Assembly (NCBI RefSeq): GCF_030063145.1
Contig: NZ_JASISM010000006.1
Span: 186,001-250,000 of the forward strand
Direction: 5' to 3'
Length of the DNA stretch: 64,000 nt
DNA from: Cryobacterium sp. PH31-L1
GTDB lineage: Bacteria; Actinomycetota; Actinomycetes; Actinomycetales; Microbacteriaceae
A program made the position numbers and the translations under genes. The notes under the pieces are model-generated. The model was not told the DNA's origin, made no database searches, and saw nothing but the letters and a program-made list of their open reading frames with translations. Of the stretch, positions 28,609 to 36,072 are shown piece after piece (the first letter of the stretch is position 1; every line of letters begins with the position of its first letter).

Positions 28609-29463
28609 CCGCCCGGGCTGCGGCCAGGCGGGATGCGGACCCCGAGCGCACGAAGCAGATCACACGGCAGTGGGCCGAGCGCAACAAGGAGCGCCGGGCA
28701 GAGCTGCAGCGCAACCGGCGCAGGGACCCGGGAGTCTACCAGTCTGAGTTGGAGGCCAACGCTGCCGCCAGACGTGTCAAGCGCAGCCTGAGTCGGGCCG
28801 GGCTCCCGCCGAAACTTTTGCACGCGACGACTGCGGCTGAGCGTCGGGCCAATGAGCGCGAGGCCGACGCGTATTTCAACGACCCGTCGCGGCCCGAGCA
28901 TCTGCGGCAGTTCACGGTGTTCGTCGAATCGCTGACCGAGCACATGCTCAAGAACGGTGCCCGCATGCGTGAGTTCGCCGAGGCCTATGTGTCGTCACGG
29001 GATCGCGTCGGTCTCCCGCCGGTGGCGGTGGATGACGTCGTGTATGCGCGAGCCGTCGAGATCGTCGCAGAGCGGATGCGCCGGGTCGACCTGCTGACCA
29101 GCCGCGACGTCGCGGCGGCCGTGCGGAGCACGAAGGCCGCGGTCGGGCGTGAGGAGCAACGGCGGCAGTTTGAGAATTTCATGAAGATGGTCGTGACCGA
29201 TGTGGGCCGCAATCGAGAGCGGTATCACTCCGACGCAGAATTTGAGAATAGAGCGAGGGCGAACCGCGGATTGACCCGTGCGCCCATTGAGTCGCTAATC
29301 GTGCGGCTCGCCTTGCAGAACGTCGTCCAGCGTGTGCCTCGGATATGCTCACGGCCGACGACGCTCGGGAGGCTGCCCGCATCGCTAAGCTTTACGTTGC
29401 AACGTCGTCCCACAAGGCAAAGGCGCCGGTCGACGATCGGATTCACCGACGGTCGTTCGGGTA
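28609..29463 (+). pseudogene. decayed second copy of the coiled-coil island gene
   Basis: From 28609 the translation matches the protein encoded at 20983-22209 from about residue 126 onwards with very high identity (for example EREADAYFNDPSRPEHLRQF and AVEIVAERMRRVDLL are identical). The first 125 codons are missing. Near 29340 the frame shifts: the original frame runs on into unrelated sequence, while the +1 frame restores the expected end DDAREAARIAKLYVAT...IHRRSFG with a TAA at 29461-29463. It is a truncated and frameshifted paralogue. The preceding stretch 28369-28608 holds no other gene. Confidence 0.85.
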
Positions 29464-29526
29464 AGTACTGTGGGCTTTGCACGTGCATTCACAGGAAAAG
29501 AAGCGGAATGAAACACGGGAGAGTTC

Positions 29527-29731
29527 ACTTCGGCATCTCCGAGTCCTGCCTGGCAAACTGGTTATAGAAAGCCGACGTCGAAGAATGCGTCAAGGCCGGC
29601 ATGACCGAAAAGGAATCCGCCGAGCTCCGCGATGCGAAGAAACAAATCCGGCTGCTCGAACAGGAAGCCGAGGTCATGCGCCGCGGTGTCGCCTATCGAT
29701 CCCGGGACGTCAACCCAATCGCACTTCGATA
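29527..29731 (+). mobile_element. IS3-family orfA remnant
   Basis: The frame at 29527 reads FGISESCLANWL, stop, KADVEECVKAG, ESAELRDAKKQIRLLEQEAEVMRR and ends DVNPIALR. This is the C-terminal half of an IS3 OrfA (helix-turn-helix plus leucine zipper) with a nonsense codon at the WLKKAD position. The N-terminus and orfB are gone. The following bases to 29990 contain no supported gene. Confidence 0.78.
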
Positions 29732-29990
29732 GGCTCGGGGGAATGGCTCACATTTGATTATGTGTTGCGACGATGGCGAGAAAGCGCCCAGCTCCTCATG
29801 CCCCGTGACATGCAGTCAAGGAAGACGCCGTTGCGTCCCCGCATGGAATCATGAGCGCGAGGGCTTACTCGTGAGGATGGTGCAGGCATGGGGGGCTCGT
29901 AGAATGAGCCGGTAGGTCAGGATATTGACTGGCCCTACCGCCGAAGGTATCGACTAGTGCAACGGATTTGAAAGTAATTGGGGACATTAC

Positions 29991-30695
29991 GTGAACGATT
30001 CTGCAAATAGGTCACGAATTCGAACTGTGCCCGAGAGCTCTGGGAAACCTCGCCAGGCCGGTGTCGTGACGTCACATGAGCGGCCGATTCGTCGCGGCGA
30101 GAGGATCCGCCTTCGTTGCATGGCCTGGATTGCTCAGAAGGTTAAGGGCTCAGGGCCAATCTCGCCAGCAGAATCCGCGACGGCTCTCATCGAAGGAGCC
30201 CAAATCTCCAGTTCCGAAGAAGAGAATTCCGGATTGCAGTCTGCTCGTTTGGAGCTCGCACTGTGGCAGGAAGGCTACCTTGAACGACGGAGCTCACAGT
30301 ATGACAGTGCGATTGGCAACATTCTGGTGGTCGCTGGACTTGTCTCGGCGGCCTCGGCGGCAGTTCTCGCTCTTCAGCCAGACTTGTCAAGCAGCGCTTG
30401 GTGGCTGATCGTCGCTTCCGGGTCATCCGTCCTTGCTTCCATAATTCTTCTCGCTCCAAGTCTGGTCAAATCCAAGAACGATGAGAACGGCACTGGCTGG
30501 TCTTCCTCCGTGACGGTTGCCGATCCGGTCAAGCGGCATATCATCGTGGTCGATGCAAGGGCAGGCGCTCTCGCGGGATATATGCGCTACCGCATGGGGC
30601 TTGTCTACACGGGTTTCGCATTGGCAATCCTCGGAGGTGGTTCCCTCATTCTCTACTTGATAATTGACGTTGCACTGCCCTTGATTTTCCACTGA
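29991..30695 (+). CDS. unknown three-helix membrane protein
   Basis: This 234-residue protein has a GTG start. After a hydrophilic N-terminal 110 residues, three transmembrane segments are visible: IGNILVVAGLVSAASAAVLAL (about 107-127), WWLIVASGSSVLASIILLAPS (about 136-156) and YTGFALAILGGGSLILYLII (about 206-226). The layout, with a cytosolic part before paired helices and a final helix, resembles membrane effectors such as PycTM or SLATT proteins of nucleotide-signalling defence, but no cyclase or CD-NTase gene is nearby and the match is only topological. AT-rich codon use fits acquired DNA. A later start at the Met before AWIAQK (about residue 44) is possible. Confidence 0.6.
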   Translation: MNDSANRSRIRTVPESSGKPRQAGVVTSHERPIRRGERIRLRCMAWIAQKVKGSGPISPAESATALIEGAQISSSEEENSGLQSARLELALWQEGYLERRSSQYDSAIGNILVVAGLVSAASAAVLALQPDLSSSAWWLIVASGSSVLASIILLAPSLVKSKNDENGTGWSSSVTVADPVKRHIIVVDARAGALAGYMRYRMGLVYTGFALAILGGGSLILYLIIDVALPLIFH

Positions 30696-31517
30696 TATGC
30701 GTGTCTACAAAGCCGCCACTGATCTACCGAGGTGGGCGTGTGCTTCCGAATCGCAGTGTGTAGCGATAGCCAGTGAGACGGTGCTGGCCGACGGGCTGAA
30801 GCAGCCCCCGGAACCCATCCGGGGCCTTGCGCCTCGACGCCGGGTGCGGTGGGCTTGAACATTTGGTCTTCATTGCACGGTTCACAAGAAATCTTCTGAA
30901 TGGACGTCCGACGGGTGGAATCAGCCAGCGGCACCTCCGCCTTAGGCTGTTGTTGGGTGCGCTGCACTCTTGACGACATTCGTGCCATATTTTAGAATTT
31001 TGGCCATGATCAAACTCGGCACGGCGGCGGGTCGCGGTGGTCGTTCGTCGGGAGATTTGACGCACGCACGTTTATTCAACGTTTATTGCTTCGAAACGGG
31101 CCGAAATGGGTCGAGAAATTTCGAGAGAACGGAGGCGCCTAAACCGAAGAACTCCTAGTCAGGTCCAGATTATTCGAGGTTTTGACAGCTGCCCAAAGGG
31201 CTCAATCAGCATCCGGGCGCAAACCGTCGGTCCCGGGTTCAAATCCCTAGCCCCTTAATGAAAACATCCATCTGCTCATTAAAGCGCTCGTACCGGTGCA
31301 GAGCGACGACAAACGCTGATCGAAAATCTTGGTCGGTTCCGCTGCCGCGCACCGTCCGCTGCCGCGCCCTGGCGCCCCGCGACTCTTTGCCCTGACAACT
31401 GACCGCATCGTTGCGCTGTGGATTGATACGTCGCTCCGATTTTGTCCGACTGCAGGTGATGATTGCTGGATTCACCGACGGCAGGAGTAACTACTCTTCT
31501 GTGCGCGACAGCCTTGC
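30696..31517. other. gene-poor stretch with a tRNA-3'-end-like fragment
   Basis: No frame here has the composition or length of a real gene. At 31233-31255 the sequence CCCGGGTTCAAATCCCTAGCCCC resembles a tRNA T-arm and acceptor 3' strand, but the T-stem does not close properly and no tRNA body precedes it. It may be an old attachment site or tRNA relic. Confidence 0.45.
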
Positions 31518-32141
31518 CTACGGCCGCCAACCCTCAGCCCGCAGCAGAACGACGAGTTCCAGGCCAAAATCAGTGATCCCGTCGGAACGGCGGGGATCGC
31601 TAGAAATGACTATGGTGCTCGGTGTCGCTTTGCCGGTTCCGGTTCGGACCAGTGCGGCTCTGGTAGGTGCGGGCAACTCTTGCCAGATAGCGCTCGTGCC
31701 GGCTCCAGGCAAATGTGTCGGCGAAAGCGTGAGCGTATCCCATTCATCGGAGAGGAGTGAGAGAGCTCTCACATGTCGTACGTCGAGCTCAGACAAAGTA
31801 TCTACGATCAGCTCACTTGCGTCGATCCGATCCGGATTTAACGACGCATCGCTGACGGCATTCGCCAAAACGCGTCGCTTGGAATCCAAACTCGTTTTGA
31901 TCGCGGTCTCAACGGCCTCTACGAAGATGCACTCAAGCCTCGCGTCAGTCTTGAGCCGTTCCAAGAAGTCACGCTCGTTTTGGGAGCGCGAGATCCGCTC
32001 TAGGAATTCCGCTGCTTTCGCGGCGCGACGTGCCCGGATATCGCTGATGATCACCTCCAGAGGCCCCCCGACAAAGGGGACGGAAGTCACGACCGCCTTG
32101 GCTATGGTTTCGATCCATCCAGGGGCGCCATTTTCAGTCAT
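31518..32141 (-). CDS. unknown cytosolic protein, 207 residues
   Basis: An AAGGTG ribosome-binding site lies 5 bp before the ATG at 32141. The N-terminus has a mildly hydrophobic, glycine-containing helix (IAKAVVTSVPFVGGPLEVII), then a long charged helical region (ARRAAKAAEFLERISRSQNERDFLERLKTD) and a C-terminal part with alternating strands (TIVISSDPRR, FGLELVVLLRAEGW). No family or motif was recognised. The VPFVGGP helix recalls the amphipathic starts of some membrane-associated defence proteins, but that is weak. It stands alone between debris regions. Confidence 0.6.
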   Translation of the reverse strand: MTENGAPGWIETIAKAVVTSVPFVGGPLEVIISDIRARRAAKAAEFLERISRSQNERDFLERLKTDARLECIFVEAVETAIKTSLDSKRRVLANAVSDASLNPDRIDASELIVDTLSELDVRHVRALSLLSDEWDTLTLSPTHLPGAGTSAIWQELPAPTRAALVRTGTGKATPSTIVISSDPRRSDGITDFGLELVVLLRAEGWRP

Positions 32142-32260
32142 AACTTCACCTTACTGATGAACGAAAATGCGCAGCGTGATACGTGTGTTTCAGGACGCGC
32201 GATCGTTGGGCGGGTGTTGGTTGCGTTGGCCCGATATGAGTCGGCGTGAACATCTGCCAG

Positions 32261-32290
32261 CAGAAGCAGAAGCAGAAGCAGAAGCAGAAG
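32261..32290. repeat. (CAGAAG)5 tandem repeat
   Basis: Five perfect copies of the hexamer CAGAAG, followed by CACAAG. The region 32142-32454 contains no supported gene, although one short plus-strand frame would read the repeat as alternating Ala-Glu. Confidence 0.9.
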
Positions 32291-32454
32291 CACAAGTTGC
32301 TGGGATGCGAACGGTGAACGCGCTTGTGCAGCGCGAAGTGGACAACGGTATCGGCGACCCATCCCGACTTCTTGCGAATATCGGCACGTTCCATGATGCC
32401 TAGAGACGGGCGCGGAGCCAAGGCTGAGACACAGCGGATGCCGGCTGTCAAGGG

Positions 32455-32790
32455 CCATGCCCACTGGTGGCCACTGGAAATGCCCGCTGGTGGCCAACAG
32501 ATCTGCCCAGCAGAGATCGGCGGCGTTGGCCATGCGCGGGGCGAGTGTTAGTTCATTGGCGTCACGCCCTGCCCGGCGAGGGCCTGAGTGAGGCGGATCG
32601 ATTCGCCCGACGTCTGACAGGCGTGAGCGTGGTGGAGTAGCCGGCCGACGGTCGCTGTCGCGAGGGTCTTGGGCATGAGCTCGTCGAACCCGGAAGGGTG
32701 CAAATTTGACGAGACGGCGATGGATCGCTTTTGATAGGCGGCGTCGACGAGGCGATAGAGCCCCCCGGCCGCGTCATGTCGCATCCCCAC
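32455..32790 (-). mobile_element. IS21-family remnant: 3' end of istB and right end
   Basis: On the minus strand the last ~78 codons of an IstB helper ATPase are present (32548-32784): LYRLVDAAYQKRSIAVSSNL, HPSGFDELMPKTLATATVGR, LLHHAHACQTSGESIRL and the end GQGVTPMN. The Walker motifs and the istA gene are missing. At 32461-32496 the sequence CCACTGGTGGCCACTGG followed by CCCGCTGGTGGCCA carries the repeated terminal motif expected at the right end of an IS21 element. The remnant points in the same direction as the istA remnant at 24035-24530. Confidence 0.82.
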
Positions 32791-33226
32791 GATTGCCATT
32801 CCCAACGAACGACAGGCTAGCAGTGCACGTAAGGCGCGCTGTATACCCCGTTTGGGCCGGACGAGCTTGTACTGCGGGTCCTTCTTTGGGCGCGTGACGA
32901 CCTTGAGGATTGCGATGTTCGCGTAAAATCGCGATCGACGTCTTGCCGAGAGCGAGGCAAGGCAAAGTGTCGCTGCAATCGCTCCGGCCAAGAGTGGACC
33001 CTTCCCCCTCCAGTTGCGTGACAATCGCGGGCGAAGATCGTTCCTCTAGCGAGACTTGAAAGGTCGGCGAAAACTCGGCGCGATAGCGTCCCAAACGGGA
33101 TCGAGCTGGGTCGAGGTGTACCGAAGAGTGAGCTAAACTAAAATCACCAACGCAAACAGCTGGATCGAGGAAACCCGATCTGACTAGGCTTTTTTCGAAG
33201 AATGACCGCATAGAAACGGTCAGCGG
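32791..33226. other. gene-free border between island debris and initiator tRNA
   Basis: No convincing gene is seen on either strand. The stretch marks the transition from IS debris to the conserved tRNA and core genes. A promoter for the tRNA must lie at its right end; GAAAACTCGG and TAAACTAAAATC near 33068-33147 are AT-richer bases, but no clear -35/-10 pair can be named. Confidence 0.5.
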
Positions 33227-33300
33227 CGCGGGGTGGAGCAGTTCGGTAGCTCGCTGGGCTCATAACCCAGAGGTCGTAGGTTCAAATCCTGCCCCCGCAA
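33227..33300 (+). tRNA. initiator tRNA-fMet (CAT)
   Basis: The cloverleaf folds fully: the acceptor CGCGGGG pairs with CCCCGCA leaving the C1:A72 mismatch diagnostic of bacterial initiator tRNA. The D-arm is GAGC-AGTTCGGTA-GCTC, the anticodon arm CTGGG-CTCATAA-CCCAG with the three G:C pairs typical of initiators, and the T-arm GTAGG-TTCAAAT-CCTGC. The discriminator is A at 33300, followed by CAG, so CCA is not encoded. It forms the right boundary of the accessory island. Confidence 0.97.
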
Positions 33301-33305
33301 CAGAT

Positions 33306-33337
33306 GCCCCCGGAACCCTTGGTTCCGGGGGCTTTTT
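33306..33337 (+). terminator. intrinsic terminator of the initiator tRNA
   Basis: GCCCCCGGAAC (33306-33316) pairs perfectly with GTTCCGGGGGC (33322-33332) and is followed at once by TTTTT. It lies 5 bp after the tRNA. Confidence 0.93.
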
Positions 33338-33381
33338 CGTGCATGCAGTTCGTGCCCGCGGGGTGCCGTAGCGTTGTCGTC

Positions 33382-34091
33382 ATGAGCAATGACGCGACCA
33401 TGTCGATCGATACCGAGCTGGACGATGCGCGGGCAGCCACCACGTTGTGGCCGACTTTCTCGACACCCTCTCCGATGTCGATCTCGACGGCGAGTCGCTG
33501 CTCCCCGGCTGGACCCGGCGCCACGTCGTGGCGCACCTGGCCCAGAATGCTCTCGCCGTCGGCCGCCTCGTAAACTGGGCGGCGACCGGTGTCGAGAACC
33601 CGATGTACGAGTCGCGTGAGGTGCGCGACCGCGATATTGCGGAGACCGCGCTTCTGGCCCCGAATTCGCTGCGCGCGCTGTTCCACAGCGAAGCCGCAAC
33701 CCTCACGAGCGCCTGGCTGGCCCTGCCCGCGGCGAGCTGGTCGGCCAAGGTGCGCGGCGGGCAGGGTCGCGTGGTGCCGGCATCCGCTACGCTCTGGATG
33801 CGCACCCGCGAACTCTGGGTGCACGGCGTCGACCTCAACGTCGGCGCGGGGTTCGATGCCCTTCCCGAGCGGATGCTGCGGCGCACGTTGGGTGACGTGG
33901 CCGGGTCCTGGCCGGCGAGCAGCATCCGTTTAGTCGTTGCTGCACCATACGCGACAACCATTGGCGATGACGATGCTGCGAGCGTTGTCTCCGGGAGCCT
34001 CGCCGACCTCACTGGCTGGGCGACCGGGCGAACGACCCGGGGCATTTCCTGCGGTGAGTCACCGGTTCCGGCGGCTCCGCGCTGGCTCTGA
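33382..34091 (+). CDS. maleylpyruvate isomerase family mycothiol-dependent enzyme, frameshifted
   Basis: The main frame contains LLPGWTRRHVVAHLAQNA, the metal-binding His motif of the mycothiol-dependent (MDMPI/DinB) fold, and RELWVHGVDLNVG in the middle, over about 210 residues. The expected N-terminal helix lies in another frame: ATG at 33382 reads MSNDATMSIDTELDDARAATTL and meets the main frame (ADFLDTLSD) only if one base is added near 33446. Known family members have the two parts joined, so the gene has a one-base deletion there or the sequence has an error. Without correction, translation would have to begin at a GTG at 33447 with no ribosome-binding site and lack the first helix. The function is thiol-dependent isomerisation or transfer; the substrate is unknown. 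Confidence 0.75.
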
Positions 34092-34108
34092 AAAAACTTA
34101 TTGTGAAT

Positions 34109-34120
34109 ATGTCATGACAT
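34109..34120. promoter_or_regulatory. operator of the inositol GntR regulator, iolC promoter
   Basis: Perfect 12-bp palindrome ATGTCATGACAT, 77 bp before iolC. The core TGTCATGACA recurs before the regulator gene (46206-46215), and a variant TGTCAAGACA precedes iolG (40452-40461). The shared sequence and gene context support binding by the GntR protein encoded at 45404-46168. Confidence 0.75.
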
Positions 34121-34196
34121 TAAACGTAATGGGCGCTACTGTGGAGGAACGGCGACAGGCCGACCACTCCTAGCTCAGAAAGTTGCTCATCGGAGT

Positions 34197-35159
34197 ATGA
34201 CGACAACACCGCGAACCCCGCACGATGTGCTGACCATTGGTCGCGTCAGCGTAGACATCTATCCGCTGCAAGATGGCGTCGGCCTCGAAGATGTCTCGAC
34301 CTTCGGCAAGTACCTCGGTGGCAGCGCCACCAACGTTGCGGTCGCCGCTGCGCGCCACGGTCTGAACTCGGCCGTGATCACCCGCACGGGCAACGACCCT
34401 TTCGGCAACTACGTGCACCAGGAACTGGTGCGCCTCGGTGTCAGCGACGAATTCGTCTCGGGGGTCCCAGACCTCAACACGCCCGTCGTGTTCTGCGAGA
34501 TCTTTCCGCCCGACGACTTTCCGCTCTACTTCTATCGGGCTCCCAAAGCCCCCGACCTCGTCATCAACGGCGACGAACTCGACCTCGAGGCCATTGCGAA
34601 CGCGCGCATCTACTGGGCGACCGTGACCGGTCTGAGCGACGAGCCCAGCCGATCCGCACACTTCGCGGCCTGGCGCGCCCGCGGCCGCAGCCCGCTGACG
34701 ATTCTCGACCTCGACTACCGCCCCATGTTCTGGGCCTCGCCCGACGAGGCGAGCGCCCAGGTGGCACTTGCCCTCGACCAGGTGACCGTCGCCGTCGGCA
34801 ACAAGGAGGAGTGCGAGATCGCCGTCGGCGAGACCGAGCCTTCACGTGCCGCCGATGCCCTGCTGGAACGCGGCGTGGAACTGGCCATCGTAAAGCAAGG
34901 CCCCAAGGGCGTGCTCGCGAAGACCCGCACCGATACCGTCGAGGTGCCCCCATACTTCGTCGATGTCGTGGACGGGCTCGGCGCCGGCGACAGCTTCGGC
35001 GGGGCACTCTGCTACGGACTGCTGCAGGACTGGCCGCTGCGCCGTATTCTGCAATTCGCCAACGTGGCCGGCGCCATTGTGGCCGGCCGCCGTGAATGCT
35101 CGACGGCCATGCCCACCACGAGCGAGGTCGAGCAGATTCTGGCCGGTGTGAGCGCATGA
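34197..35159 (+). CDS. iolC: 5-dehydro-2-deoxygluconokinase
   Basis: This 320-residue PfkB-family sugar kinase has an N-terminal substrate region (RVSVDIYPLQDGVGLEDV, FGKYLGGSATNVAVAAARHG) and the C-terminal PfkB signature DGLGAGDSFGGALCYGLL with the catalytic Asp. It phosphorylates 2-deoxy-5-keto-D-gluconate in myo-inositol breakdown. The TGA overlaps the ATG of the next gene (ATGA at 35156-35159). It is the first gene of an operon with a GntR-type operator in its promoter. The identification as IolC rather than another PfkB kinase rests strongly on the iol neighbours. Confidence 0.9.
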   Translation: MTTTPRTPHDVLTIGRVSVDIYPLQDGVGLEDVSTFGKYLGGSATNVAVAAARHGLNSAVITRTGNDPFGNYVHQELVRLGVSDEFVSGVPDLNTPVVFCEIFPPDDFPLYFYRAPKAPDLVINGDELDLEAIANARIYWATVTGLSDEPSRSAHFAAWRARGRSPLTILDLDYRPMFWASPDEASAQVALALDQVTVAVGNKEECEIAVGETEPSRAADALLERGVELAIVKQGPKGVLAKTRTDTVEVPPYFVDVVDGLGAGDSFGGALCYGLLQDWPLRRILQFANVAGAIVAGRRECSTAMPTTSEVEQILAGVSA

Positions 35160-36037
35160 CCACGCTGGACTTCGATGCGCTGCGCGATGCCCGCGCGCAA
35201 CACCCCGAGCGGATCGGCGAGATCCTCGCCAGCCGTACCCGGCGGGAGCTGATTCGCGATGACGGTCGACTGTTCATCGTCGCCGCCGACCACCGCGCTC
35301 GCGGCGCCCTCGGCGTGCGCAACGACGCCACCGCCATGGCCAACCGCTACGACCTGCTCGAAAGCCTGGCCGCCGCACTCTGTCGCCCCGGCGTGGACGG
35401 CGTGCTGGGTACCCCCGACATCATCGACGACCTCGCCCTGCTCGGACTGCTCGACGACAAGATCGTCGTGGGGTCGATGAACCGCGGCGGGCTCTGGGGT
35501 TCCTCGTTCGAGATGGATGACCGCTACACGGCTTACGACGTCGACCGCATCAAGCGCGACCGACTGGACTTCGCCAAGAACCTCGTGCGCATCAACCTCG
35601 AAGACGCCGGATCGCTGGCCACCCTCGAGGCGACAGCGCTGGCCGTGAGCGAGGCCGCCGCGGCCGGTCTGCCGATCATGCTGGAACCGTTCATGAGCAG
35701 CTGGGTCAACGGTCGGGTCAAAAACGATCTCACAACGGATGCCGTGATCCTCTCGATCGCGATCGCGGAAGGTCTCGGAAACTCCAGCGCCTATTCCTGG
35801 CTCAAGCTCCCCGTCGTGCCCGATATGGACCGCGTCATGGCCGCGACCACCCTGCCGACCCTGCTGCTGGGTGGTGACCCGGTTGGCGATCAGACCGAAA
35901 CGTTCGAATCCTGGCGTCACGCCCTCGAGCTTCCCGGAGTGCGCGGACTCGTCGTCGGCCGCAGCCTGCTGTACCCGCACGACGGCAATGTCGAGTCAGC
36001 CATCGACACCGCCGCTGCCCTCGTGCACGGCGCCTGA
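35156..36037 (+). CDS. Cgl0159-family (beta/alpha)8 protein, candidate inositol-pathway aldolase
   Basis: This 293-residue TIM-barrel protein starts at the ATG overlapping the iolC stop. It carries FIVAADHRARGALGV near the N-terminus, LVRINLEDAGSLATLEATA in the middle, PIMLEPFMSSWVNG, and WLKLPVVPDMDRVM with a conserved Lys that could form a Schiff base, as in class I aldolases. Proteins of this family are encoded in inositol clusters of actinobacteria. No class II IolJ aldolase is present in the cluster, so this gene is the natural candidate for splitting 2-deoxy-5-keto-gluconate 6-phosphate. The exact reaction is inferred. Confidence 0.8.
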   Translation: MTTLDFDALRDARAQHPERIGEILASRTRRELIRDDGRLFIVAADHRARGALGVRNDATAMANRYDLLESLAAALCRPGVDGVLGTPDIIDDLALLGLLDDKIVVGSMNRGGLWGSSFEMDDRYTAYDVDRIKRDRLDFAKNLVRINLEDAGSLATLEATALAVSEAAAAGLPIMLEPFMSSWVNGRVKNDLTTDAVILSIAIAEGLGNSSAYSWLKLPVVPDMDRVMAATTLPTLLLGGDPVGDQTETFESWRHALELPGVRGLVVGRSLLYPHDGNVESAIDTAAALVHGA

Positions 36038-36072
36038 AACTTTCATCCACTCGAAGTAGAAAGAAGATCACC

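Noticed and set aside
31190..31256. Possible second tRNA gene
   Set aside because: The T-loop sequence is tRNA-like, but no cloverleaf can be drawn.
32167..32403. Gene encoding an Ala-Glu repeat protein
   Set aside because: Its only distinctive part is the translation of the hexamer repeat; no ribosome-binding site or homologous domain is seen.
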